From Paludibacteraceae bacterium (GTDB lineage: Bacteria > Bacteroidota > Bacteroidia > Bacteroidales > Paludibacteraceae): a DNA stretch of 64,000 nucleotides. Each line of letters opens with the position of its first letter. The stretch's first letter is position 1. Shown here piece after piece: positions 29,201-35,836 of this stretch. Made by a program: the position numbers and the translations under genes. Location: contig JAFUEI010000014.1 of NCBI GenBank assembly GCA_017464025.1, positions 1 through 64,000 of the forward strand, given 5' to 3'. Below the pieces are notes generated by a model. The model saw nothing but the letters and a program-made list of their open reading frames with translations, had not been told where the DNA came from and searched no databases.

Positions 29201-30259
29201 AGACGGAATCTGTATGTACATGTCCGCCGTGTTGGCTTCCGTCACATTCGTGTTGAAGCTGATTTGTGTGCTTGCAATGTAGGTGTCTGATTCGTCGTAG
29301 GTATTTACGTAGAAGTAATAGCTCTGGTTGGCAGCAAGGGTGGTGGTGTATTCGTTGCCGGTTATTTCCTTGTTGTCAATGTCATAACTGCTTGTAGAAC
29401 TGTTATAGAGGGATATAAAATTCTTCGGAACAGTCTTTTTGGTGTCCCACTTGAAGGTGTAGCTGTTGCTGCCGTTGTCCTTGACGCGCAGGTTCGATGG
29501 TGCGTAGGGGTTGGCGGGCAAGGTGAATCCCGGGCCTTTGGCATCCTTGAAGGTGATGTAGCTGTACGAACTTGATGTAGCCAACGATACGGTCCAGTAG
29601 GCAATCTCCAAGTCGGTAGCGTTCTTGAAGTCATGGGTCAGGCTGAACGGAGCCTTCTGATTGTACTGGTAATTGGTTCCTGCCACATAGTTGCCTTTTG
29701 AATCATAGAACGACAGGTAGTAATTCAGTTCTTCGGTTTCGGGAGCAGTGGTGTTCCATGTGAACGTTGCCTTGCCGTCTGCTACGCCCGTCACCTGCAT
29801 GTCCTTCGGCGTGCGGTTGTGGTTGGTGGTTGCGCTCGTCGCGGAACTCAGGTACCAGTCTTCTTTGTAGTTGTTGTCGAGGGTACTATTGTATGGAATT
29901 TCCCAATACGCCTCTTCTGCATACTGCCAGCTGCCGGGGCTGTAGGTTTTCTGCACCCCCTCGGCATTGAGGTCGTTCTTGTTGGCAATCTGGAAGCTGT
30001 AGGCATATTCGTTTACGTCAAACGAAGCCTGCCACCAGCCGTTCCCCTTGCCGGTCATCTGTGTGTAGGTTGTTGCGCCCTGTTCGCCTCCGGAAGAGAG
30101 ACTGTGCCAGGCTACCCACACGCCGTTCTGCGTGTCGAAGTTGCAGTCATCTGCAATCAGCACGTTCATCGACACTGTGTTTACGGTGCCGAAGACATTG
30201 ACAGCCGCGCCTGTTGCTAACAGCAGCGTCAGTGCCATTACTTGAAAACATCGTTTCAT
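23213..30259 (-). CDS. Giant modular secreted protein with FN3-like and InlB-B-like repeats and T9SS-type tail (2348 aa)
   Basis: Signal peptide near residues 1-24 (MKRCFQVMALTLLLATGAAV). The body is six long units starting near residues 32, 345, 645, 938, 1248 and 1545, so the period is about 300 residues. Each unit has a Trp-rich beta module, clearest in units 4 and 5 (IWWWS, GGRWY or GGNWY, LAVNKDV, WSGAKQT), then one or two fibronectin-III-like domains (for example YTPTGLKATGGKGMVTFTWA). Residues about 1920-2270 are five InlB-B-like repeats of about 70 residues (GGTVNTEVNGKY, GYEFDQWSDGN). The tail (IRLFDLTGRLCGSA then AAGIYIVRTSG) is a T9SS type A sorting domain. The Trp modules recall starch- or glycan-binding modules, so adhesion or glycan binding is plausible, but no catalytic domain is visible. 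The gene is monocistronic, with its own promoter and terminator and a leader of about 170 bases holding a 9-bp repeat. Confidence 0.88.
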   Translation of the reverse strand: MKRCFQVMALTLLLATGAAVNVFGTVNTVSMNVLIADDCNFDTQNGVWVAWHSLSSGGEQGATTYTQMTGKGNGWWQASFDVNEYAYSFQIANKNDLNAEGVQKTYSPGSWQYAEEAYWEIPYNSTLDNNYKEDWYLSSATSATTNHNRTPKDMQVTGVADGKATFTWNTTAPETEELNYYLSFYDSKGNYVAGTNYQYNQKAPFSLTHDFKNATDLEIAYWTVSLATSSSYSYITFKDAKGPGFTLPANPYAPSNLRVKDNGSNSYTFKWDTKKTVPKNFISLYNSSTSSYDIDNKEITGNEYTTTLAANQSYYFYVNTYDESDTYIASTQISFNTNVTEANTADMYIQIPSDSKFLTGKGVAMVWKYEGFEENVVTLTADSKNWYHFQTSYTKDNIKAYLINSTDPATATIQTSEWQFDKWNTQTSYYILNLDESDQWTRAYTTAEVYGNNYTPKNPKADVSEGGIASLSWETTEDDPKQWEVIWIDSKGKYYSQTVYSTSAVISLGNNTDETISKWWVYAYKNYYTSSAYVYGDPFTVKPSPYAMKDLKVTSNKDNTYTVDFTAEKYAEEYNVSFRNNSTYNTYYMDNVPANGSKPSIISPYLPESGDYTVYVYAYGYVKGTYQTVAQDQGTFTADLQPLGKVNVSIFNSWSNNNPMDTETNNGLWLYYWTDKGNSTVKMTDLGGNWWTADVDITEAATFSFLAVNKDVSGGDWSGAKQTYDVSNVYQPGCWTMYNNGEEKWDIYKKSDCDDRGKNYIPTDLKAEGGAGEVTLTWAAKDTAYTYLLNINGNNYYYYPGNNDNKLAYTYKMNNKTAENVSWSIRAYNQNWDYVSAELNGPDATVQPSPYVPTNLQAVVNDDNTVTLTWATLGEVDDCRWQVELYDPKSGSRNISVQISEATFPLLYNGDYTWTIYSYDKNYTLRGEESGNFTAALKPIGEVTVNVLVPTDCNMPVSEGISIWWWSESNPSGSCVKATDKGGRWYEATFNVTDPCYNLLVVNREITKTEDWTGAVQTSDLNNENAQNICLEVKWAEDGSVHGWTYGNSICSRTDHNYVPKNLKVTPGEGKAVFEWEAEDYAYYYSIDIYEKDKSYAAYSYRAYNLTGPAKREIIFTNAVTTEYTWTVTPYSDYSTQAGMTVAASGTFTMQPTPFIPEDLKVVDNKDNTYSIFWKYKEGVQRYEVEYSGPDYGYMSWEYDGSSLSPSVRTDKLKNEGDYYVSVRAYNENGSLLGEATTNFTVTLTALGDVTIRVLVTDDSNMPTEKGMWIWWWSNSQPGKAEKMKADGGNWYSTTLSLGTDFSYNILAVNKDVENEGWSGAKQTWNAEGLTSDCCMAVGYANDGSYHNISSVSCEAKNHDYTPTGLKATGGKGMVTFTWASKDAAKAYHVIAYDEKGNNIANHNVEGNTLTVYTMNTEAVSVKEWSVYALDENYNQASKEVKGTSFSIQPSQYNPTGLKATDNGDGTWTLSWNAVDGVARYEIRVYDPNGNYAFSRTLLAGEKLQVKANQGINLAGKYTWNVQVYNESYELIGHTASEFTVAENKRDIKVRLLLNEDCGIESKDIAIGIYNETSYTIKWGKPTEEGNHWYSYTFTTSNPSAQLNIGTTNDYGQVRVSGDTCLQLNYGSSIRPAACNATSHNYTPTDLKATAYAGGIDFSWSAKDKSDTYIVYCRDEKDNYISGWYAYDTKFSTSLDDEWAGKTIKWYVYAYDNEYWSRLSQVVAGPTVTYIQSTVKLTELKSASDDEVTFNFTWKSNTADLYYDLEIYEVWSGSNYYYKHDTISTTTATFTFPQSGKYSWSVRALDKQYKSLTTRVTGDTLTVKEGIDISVKNLKATVSGNNISLTWETPAEYSQVYIYYQEDNYTGEVVADEIVKGNTFTLNNQREGVYECYVTALTEFSKGRYNTVGEYQGTYATITSEKTYKLTVTVDEGGALYPDPSGNYPEGYKIYISTGSADGEHEFVSWSDGVTDAWREIVMTKNITLHATYKSIKQYTLTISAGEGGTVNTEVNGKYTEGDNVNIKAVPNSGYLFKQWSDGNTEPNRNVSITGDITLKAEFVKVYQLTLTANAGGSVNTEVNGMHRADEDINIIATPDAGYRFTGWSDGSKLLSRVINLTADLTLTATFELAGSTPQHTLTIAAGVGGSVNSQLNGTYYEGDEIEIIATANEGYEFDQWSDGNKDAKRTITIGTADLNLTASFKAVQYQLTITAGTGGTVNTEVNGKYSAGQTVTIVATPNDDYEFDKWSDGNTNASRTITIGKEDLTLTATFKKKASGIDDADEVLMQVRVQDGEVIVSLNRADDIRLFDLTGRLCGSAVQTGEARFTVPAAGIYIVRTSGDVRKVNVQ

Positions 30260-30302
30260 AAGTGTTGAGTTTTTAGTGGTGATTAATATATTGATTGTTT
30301 GA

Positions 30303-30469
<167 letters not shown>

Positions 30470-30548
30470 ATAAATAAATAATCGTTTGATTTTTGTATGC
30501 TTCTCTTTCTTCTCCTCTCCATCTCTCCATCTCCCCATCTTCCCCCTG

Positions 30549-30580
30549 TTTGCCCATTCAAATTATTTAACGTATCTTTG
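30549..30580 (+). promoter_or_regulatory. Promoter of the surface-glycan operon
   Basis: -33 TTTG at 30549-30552, 20-bp spacer, -7 TATCTTTG at 30573-30580, 23 bases ahead of the YfhO-type gene. Confidence 0.8.
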
Positions 30581-30603
30581 CACGCTAATTATTCATTCAG
30601 ACA

Positions 30604-33054
30604 ATGAAGCTCACTATCCAATCTCTTTGGCGGCAGCTGTGGCCGCATCTGGCCGTACTGGCCGTGTTCCTCCTCATTAGTGTGATTTACTTCGCTCCCG
30701 GCGTGTTTCAAGGCAAGTCGCTCCAGCAGGGCGACGTGGTGAGTTATATGGGCTGGGGACAGGATGCGCGTCAGTATCACGAGCAGACCGGCGATTACGC
30801 ATGGTGGTCCAACCGTATGTTCGGCGGTATGCCCCACAACTATACTTTCAGCCCCGCGTCCAACAACCTCTTCCGATATGTGGCTGAGGTGGCGAAGGCC
30901 GGTTTGAGCGGTGCTCATGCCGGACTGCTCTGGCTCTATCTGATAGGCTTCTATGTCTTTATGCTCTCCATGGGCTGCGGCCCGTGGCTGAGTGGAGCCG
31001 GAGCCATTGCTTTCGCGCTGGCTTCCTACAACATCGTTATCATCGATGCCGGCCATTTGGCCAAGTGCATGACCATCGCCACCCTGCCTGCCGTGCTCGC
31101 CGGTGTGATGCAAGCTTACCGCGGCAAGTATGTGGCCGGTTCGCTCATCGTCTTCTTTGCCCTTGGACTGAATATCTATTGGAACCACCAGCAGATCAGC
31201 TATTACCTCATCCTCATGCTGGCCCTGCTGGCCGTGACCTACTTCGTCTTTGCCTTGCGTGAACGCAAGGTCGGGCGCTTCTTTGCCGTCTCTTTATTGC
31301 TTGTGTGTGTGGCGGTGCTGGCCGTGCTGCCGGCAGCCGACAAACTCATTCCTACGATGGACTATTCCCGTGAGTCCATGCGTGGCGGAGCCGTCTTGCA
31401 CAGCGACGAAGCTGAAGACACTACAGGCAAAGCCGGACTGGAGCGCGACTATGCCTTCCAGTGGAGCTACGGCAAGGCCGAGACCATGACGCTCCTCATC
31501 CCCGGCTATTACGGCAACAGCTCGCATGCGCCGCTCGGCGAGAACTCTGAGACCTACAACACCGTCAAGCGCTATGCCGGCGCCCAGCAGGCACGCCGCT
31601 TTATCCAGACCGTTCCTGCTTATTGGGGGACACAACCCTTCACCTCGGGCCCTGTCTATGCGGGTGCTATCGTCTGCATGCTCTTCCTGCTCGGTTTGTT
31701 CTTGGTTCGCGGACCGGAGCGCTGGTGGCTCTGTGCAGCCGCTGTCTTGGGTGTCCTCATGAGCTGGGGACGCAATCTCCCCGGGCTCAACAACTTCCTC
31801 TTCGACTATCTGCCGCTCTACAACAAGTTCCGTACACCCTCTATGGCACTCGTCATGACCACCACTGCCATGGCAATGCTCGGTCTGCTCGGTCTGCGGG
31901 AAGCATTTGACCGCAACCGCGATACCAAAGCCGTGAACCGCGCCCTCGCTGTGGCTGCCGGCATCACAGGCCTGCTCTGTCTGCTCTTCGCCCTCTTCCC
32001 GGGGCTGGCGGGCGACTTCCGCGGTGCCTCCGATGCCCAGTTGCCCGATTGGCTCCGTGATGCGCTGGTGGCCGACCGCCGCTCGCTGCTTGTTGCCGAT
32101 GCCTGGCGCTCGTTGGGCTTCATTGCCGCCGCTGCCGCCCTCATCTGGTGCTACCGGCGTTTCAGCGGATTCCGCCCGCTCTGGGCAGTGGCAATCATGG
32201 CCCTGCTCTTTGTGGCTGACCTCTGGCCTGTGGACAAGCGCTTCCTCAACGACAGCCATTTCGTCAAGGCCAAAGCCGTTGACCAGATTGTTCCCACCGA
32301 GGCCGATAAGCAGATTCTGAGCGATACCGACCCTGGCTACCGCGTCCTCAATCTCACCACCTCCACCTTCAACGAGTCCCATACCAGCTATTTCCACCAG
32401 ACCCTCGGCGGCTATTCGCCCGCCAAGTTGCGCCGCTATCAGGATGTCATCGACCTCTATCTGAGCCGTCAGCTCAATATGAACGTGCTTGATATGCTCA
32501 ACACCCGCTATGTCATCGTTCCCGACCGGCAAGGGGGCCGGCGCGTGCAACGCAACGCCGGAGCCATGGGCAATGCGTGGTTTGTCGAGCGGGTGGAGTG
32601 GGTCAATTCGCCTGACGAAGAAATCGCTGCCATCGGCGACGGCGACCTCCGCCATATCGCCTATGTGGACACCGTTTGGCGCACCCGCCTGCCTGAAGCA
32701 CCCGTCATGACTGCCGCTGCCGCTGCTACGGTGCGCCTTACCGACTGCGCCAATCCGGGCGACCTGTTCTATGAGACCGATGCTCCTGAAGACGGACTGA
32801 TAGTCTTCTCCGAGATATACTACAAAACGTGGCAGGCCTTCGTGGACGGGCAGGAGATGCCTCTCGTCCGTGCCGACTATCTGCTGCGCGCCCTTAAGGT
32901 GCCCGCCGGTCGCCATACGGTTGAACTGCGCTGCACCGACAACCTCTTCATCCGCATGCACCGCCTCTCTCTCATCGTCAGCATACTGCTCTGTGCCATC
33001 CTGCTCACCCTTTGCGGATGGAGCATTGGGCGGAAAGTAAAAAGCCGAAAGTAA
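30604..33054 (+). CDS. YfhO-family polytopic membrane protein
   Basis: An 816-residue integral membrane protein with about a dozen hydrophobic segments: the first near residues 15-35 (LAVLAVFLLISVIYFAPGVF), a cluster between about 100 and 240, more between about 340 and 560, and one near 785-806 just before the C-terminus. The DVVSYMGWGQDARQYHEQTG loop and WSNRMFGGMPHNYTF after the first helix are typical of the Bacteroidota branch of the YfhO (GT-C-like) family. Some members elsewhere attach sugars to cell-envelope polymers. The downstream acetyltransferase and glycosyltransferase support a role in surface glycan assembly. The last codons (KVKSRK) merge into an AAGTTGA heptamer array, so the C-terminus may vary between strains. 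Confidence 0.85.
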   Translation: MKLTIQSLWRQLWPHLAVLAVFLLISVIYFAPGVFQGKSLQQGDVVSYMGWGQDARQYHEQTGDYAWWSNRMFGGMPHNYTFSPASNNLFRYVAEVAKAGLSGAHAGLLWLYLIGFYVFMLSMGCGPWLSGAGAIAFALASYNIVIIDAGHLAKCMTIATLPAVLAGVMQAYRGKYVAGSLIVFFALGLNIYWNHQQISYYLILMLALLAVTYFVFALRERKVGRFFAVSLLLVCVAVLAVLPAADKLIPTMDYSRESMRGGAVLHSDEAEDTTGKAGLERDYAFQWSYGKAETMTLLIPGYYGNSSHAPLGENSETYNTVKRYAGAQQARRFIQTVPAYWGTQPFTSGPVYAGAIVCMLFLLGLFLVRGPERWWLCAAAVLGVLMSWGRNLPGLNNFLFDYLPLYNKFRTPSMALVMTTTAMAMLGLLGLREAFDRNRDTKAVNRALAVAAGITGLLCLLFALFPGLAGDFRGASDAQLPDWLRDALVADRRSLLVADAWRSLGFIAAAAALIWCYRRFSGFRPLWAVAIMALLFVADLWPVDKRFLNDSHFVKAKAVDQIVPTEADKQILSDTDPGYRVLNLTTSTFNESHTSYFHQTLGGYSPAKLRRYQDVIDLYLSRQLNMNVLDMLNTRYVIVPDRQGGRRVQRNAGAMGNAWFVERVEWVNSPDEEIAAIGDGDLRHIAYVDTVWRTRLPEAPVMTAAAAATVRLTDCANPGDLFYETDAPEDGLIVFSEIYYKTWQAFVDGQEMPLVRADYLLRALKVPAGRHTVELRCTDNLFIRMHRLSLIVSILLCAILLTLCGWSIGRKVKSRK

Positions 33055-33063
33055 AGAAGTAAA

Positions 33064-33111
33064 AAGTCGAAAGTTGAAAGTTGAAAGTCGAAAGTTGAAA
33101 GTCAAAAGTCA
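33064..33111. repeat. 7-bp tandem repeat after the YfhO-type gene, seven units
   Basis: AAGTTGA/AAGTCGA units run from 33064 to 33111 (last unit incomplete). Degenerate AAAGTAAAAAG copies begin within the last codons of the YfhO-type gene. Confidence 0.9.
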
Positions 33112-33154
33112 TACGTAAAAGCCCCCGCCTCCCCCTTTTAATTTTTTATTCCCC

Positions 33155-34051
33155 ATGCCCTCTCCTCTCTATCCCAAAGAAATAGCTTGGTACTACCATT
33201 TCGGCGATATGTTCTTTTCGCTGGTGCGGGTGCTCGTCAAGTCCCGCTGGCGCAAGCCGCAGCCTGTCTCGCGCTTGCACGACGACTGCCTCATTCTCGG
33301 CACCGGTCCCTCGCTGCCTGCCCAACTTGAGCATAATGCCGACCGGCTGGCTTCCTGCGATATGCTGGCTGTCAACCATTTCGCCCAGTCCGACCTCTTC
33401 GCCCGCCTGCAGCCGCGTATGTATCTCGTATGCGACCCCGCCTTCATGGTGCCGGAGCGTCATCCGCAGGCCGAAGCCACCGTACGGCGCACCTACGATG
33501 CCTTGCAGCACACCGTCAGTTGGCCGATGTCGCTCTTTGTCCCCTATGCTATGCAGGGCGCACCCTTGCTTGATACCCTTCTCAATGCCAACCCCAATGT
33601 GCAGGCCGTCTGGTTCAATCCCACGCGCGTGGACGGCTGGCAGCGGCTGGCCCACCGCTTCTACGACCGCCAGCTTGGCATGCCGCGCCCGCAGAACGTG
33701 CTGCTGGCTTCACTTATGATGGCGCTCCACGCCGGCTATCGGCGCATCTGGCTCGCAGGGGCCGACAACGATTGGCTGGCCCACCTCTGGGTTGATGCCG
33801 ACAACCGCCTCCGGCAGGACGACTTCCATTTCTACAAAGAAGGCAAAGAAGTGCAGGCACGCTATTGCGCCGACGGACTGGTGGAGTGGCTCACCTTCCT
33901 CTACTACGTCTTCGACGGCTATCGCAAGATTGCCCTCTATGCGCGACGTCGCGGCACGGACATACGCAATCTCTGCCTGACTTCCTATATTGATGCTTTC
34001 CCGAAACAAACCGACATAACACCATGCGACTCACCCTGCGCGAACTCTTAG
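33155..34051 (+). CDS. Unrecognised protein with LGTGPSL motif, in the surface-glycan operon
   Basis: A 298-residue soluble-looking protein that I cannot place with certainty. After a basic N-terminus, LILGTGPSLPAQLEHNAD (about residues 46-63) resembles the nucleotide-binding start of DUF115/Maf-type and some sialyltransferase-like proteins. It continues with LAVNHFAQSDLFARLQPRMY, a pattern in which a cell-surface sugar enzyme checks object state and position. A second conserved-looking stretch is GYRRIWLAGADNDWLAHLWV (about 192-211). It lies about 100 bases behind the YfhO-type gene and overlaps the next gene by 28 bases, so it is translated as part of the same operon. A glycosyltransferase or sugar-modifying role is inferred from position and the weak motif only. 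Confidence 0.6.
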   Translation: MPSPLYPKEIAWYYHFGDMFFSLVRVLVKSRWRKPQPVSRLHDDCLILGTGPSLPAQLEHNADRLASCDMLAVNHFAQSDLFARLQPRMYLVCDPAFMVPERHPQAEATVRRTYDALQHTVSWPMSLFVPYAMQGAPLLDTLLNANPNVQAVWFNPTRVDGWQRLAHRFYDRQLGMPRPQNVLLASLMMALHAGYRRIWLAGADNDWLAHLWVDADNRLRQDDFHFYKEGKEVQARYCADGLVEWLTFLYYVFDGYRKIALYARRRGTDIRNLCLTSYIDAFPKQTDITPCDSPCANS

Positions 34052-34647
34052 TCAATCTGCTGGCCCGCCTCCGTACCGGCCGCCCTTCTATCACCACCGG
34101 CCGCCATGTGCGTATCTATCTGCCTCGCCATGTGCGCGACACCCGTGTGGGCGACTACACCTATATCGCCAAGAACGCCGACATACGGATGGCCGATATA
34201 GGCCGTTTCTGCTCTATCGGCCCCAACGTACTGATGGGCTACGGCATCCATCCCATCGACGGCATGAGTACGGCTCCGATGTTCTATTCCCCTCTTCGCC
34301 AGAACGGCACCACCCTTGTCCGGACTGCCCTCGTTGAAGAGAAACAACGCATCCGCATCGGCAACGATGTCTTTATCGGCTCCAACGTCACCGTGCTGGA
34401 CGGTGTCACCATCGGCGACGGAGCCGTAATAGGCGCAGGAGCCGTGGTCTCGAAAGACATCCCTCCCTTCGCCGTTGCCGTAGGATGTCCTATCCGCATC
34501 CTGCGCTACCGCTTCACCGACGACCAGCGCAATCGGCTCCTCCGCCATCCGTGGTGGAACCTGCCCGACGAACGTCTGCATGAAGTGGCTGACCATTTCC
34601 GCGACCCCGAAGGGTTGCTAAAACTGCTGGAGGAAGCTGAGGCATGA
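34024..34647 (+). CDS. Hexapeptide-repeat (left-handed beta-helix) acyltransferase
   Basis: A 207-residue protein of the CatB/WcaF-type acetyltransferase group. Isoleucine-patch hexapeptides run through the middle and end (VGDYTYIAKNADIRMADIG, then IGNDVFIGSNVTVLDGVTIG and IGAGAVVSKDIPPFAVAVG). The segment GYGIHPIDGMSTAPMFYS has the active-site histidine expected for acetyl transfer to a sugar hydroxyl. It starts inside the 3' end of the preceding gene (28-base overlap), and its stop overlaps the next start by four bases (ATGA), so all are coupled. The likely role is O-acetylation of a surface glycan precursor. Confidence 0.88.
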   Translation: MRLTLRELLVNLLARLRTGRPSITTGRHVRIYLPRHVRDTRVGDYTYIAKNADIRMADIGRFCSIGPNVLMGYGIHPIDGMSTAPMFYSPLRQNGTTLVRTALVEEKQRIRIGNDVFIGSNVTVLDGVTIGDGAVIGAGAVVSKDIPPFAVAVGCPIRILRYRFTDDQRNRLLRHPWWNLPDERLHEVADHFRDPEGLLKLLEEAEA

Positions 34648-35378
34648 AGATCTCCGTCATCACCGTCACCTGGAACGCCGCCCGTTGGGTTGAACCGACG
34701 CTCCGCAGCGTTCTCTGTCAGACATGCACCGACTACGAACATCTCATCGTGGACGGCGCCTCTTCTGACGCTACAATGTCCATCGTCCGCCGCTATGCCT
34801 CCCTCAATCCACGACTGCGATGGGTCAGCGAACCCGACCATGGTCTCTACGATGCCATGAACAAGGCCCTCCGTCTTGCCAAGGGCGATTTTGTCTGGTT
34901 CATCAATGCCGGCGATGCCCTCTACGATGCCGCGACACTCGGCCGCGTGGCCGATGCCATCGATGATACGGTTGACATCGTATATGGCCGCACCTGTGTG
35001 GTCAATCAGGAAGGTGTCCCTATCGGGGAACACCACAAGCCTACGCCGGCCCTGCTCACGCGCCGCAGTCTGCTCAACGGACTCGTTGTCAGCCATCAGT
35101 CCATCATCGTACGCCGCACCATCGCAGCTCCTTACAATACCGCCTACCGCATCTCGGCCGACTACGACTGGGTTCTGCGCGCCGTGTCCGCCTCGCGGCG
35201 CAACGTCTTTATTGATGCTCCCCTCTCGCGCTTCATGACCTCCGGCCTTTCTGCCAAACACAGAAAACGCTCCTGGGCGGAGCGTTTCACCATCATGCGG
35301 CACCACTATGGCCTGCCGCTTACCTTGTGGGCGCATCTGCTCATCGCATTACGCTACCCCTTCTCCAAAAAATACTGA
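34644..35378 (+). CDS. Family 2 glycosyltransferase
   Basis: A 244-residue GT-A enzyme with the usual N-terminal fold: KISVITVTWNAARWVEPTLR, LIVDGASSDATMSIV (the NDGSxD-type UDP-binding loop) and WVSEPDHGLYDAMNKALRLA, then GDFVWFINAGDALYD with the metal-binding acidic pair region. The C-terminal SADYDWVLRA and basic YPFSKKY end agree with GT2 enzymes that build surface polysaccharides. Its start overlaps the acetyltransferase stop (ATGA). It is the last gene of the plus-strand operon; the next 126 bases carry a GCCCGCCGCATGG direct repeat and no clear terminator. Confidence 0.92.
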   Translation: MKISVITVTWNAARWVEPTLRSVLCQTCTDYEHLIVDGASSDATMSIVRRYASLNPRLRWVSEPDHGLYDAMNKALRLAKGDFVWFINAGDALYDAATLGRVADAIDDTVDIVYGRTCVVNQEGVPIGEHHKPTPALLTRRSLLNGLVVSHQSIIVRRTIAAPYNTAYRISADYDWVLRAVSASRRNVFIDAPLSRFMTSGLSAKHRKRSWAERFTIMRHHYGLPLTLWAHLLIALRYPFSKKY

Positions 35379-35462
35379 CCTCCCCGTTAATTTTCCTCGC
35401 CGCAAGGCCCTGCCCGCCTGTGGGAGAATTGAATGGGGGAGTCCGTGCCGTTGTCGCGTCCT

Positions 35463-35492
35463 GCCCGCCGCATGGTCCTCGCCCGCCGCATG
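35463..35492. repeat. Short direct repeat GCCCGCCGCATGG
   Basis: Two copies (35463-35475 and 35480-35492) with a 17-bp period between the convergent GT2 and MerR genes. Confidence 0.6.
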
Positions 35493-35504
35493 GCTCTTTT
35501 AATT

Positions 35505-35822
35505 TCATATCATCTCCCGCAACGCTGCCAACTCTTCGCGCAACTGCATCAGGCTCTTCCTGACCTGCATCGTACGGTCGATGTTGTTCTCCCCTTGGCG
35601 CAAACGCAGACGCACCGCCTCGATGGGCAGATGCTGCTCCTCGCGCAGATATTGTATGCGGCGCAGCAGCGCCACGTCTTCGGCCGAGTAGAAGCGTCGC
35701 GGCGAACCGTTGTAGTGCTTGGGCTGTATCTCTTCAAACTCCTGTTCCCAGTAGCGTAGTTTGCTCAAGGCTACGCCGAGCATGTCGGCTGTCTCACGAA
35801 TAGAATAATATACTTTTTCCAT
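35505..35822 (-). CDS. MerR-family transcriptional regulator
   Basis: I chose the ATG at 35822 because a GGGAAGGG ribosome-binding site precedes it and because the winged-helix domain starts right there (MEKVYYSIRETADMLGVALS). An upstream ATG at 35840 overlaps the mltD stop (ATGA) and is possible. The 105-residue product has the MerR helix-turn-helix (SIRETADMLGVALSKLRYWE) and the wing (SPRRFYSAEDVALLRRIQYL), then a short helical tail with no ligand-binding domain. Proteins of this short type are common in Bacteroidota. It is the last gene of the GT9-parA-parB-DUF5683-mltD operon; its target is not evident. Confidence 0.9.
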   Translation of the reverse strand: MEKVYYSIRETADMLGVALSKLRYWEQEFEEIQPKHYNGSPRRFYSAEDVALLRRIQYLREEQHLPIEAVRLRLRQGENNIDRTMQVRKSLMQLREELAALREMI

Positions 35823-35836
35823 AATACCCTTCCCGT

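Noticed and set aside
31294..33105. 603-codon open frame on the minus strand opposite the YfhO-type gene
   Set aside because: Low-complexity antisense translation (Glu/Gly/His-rich) without domains; the plus-strand protein is convincing.
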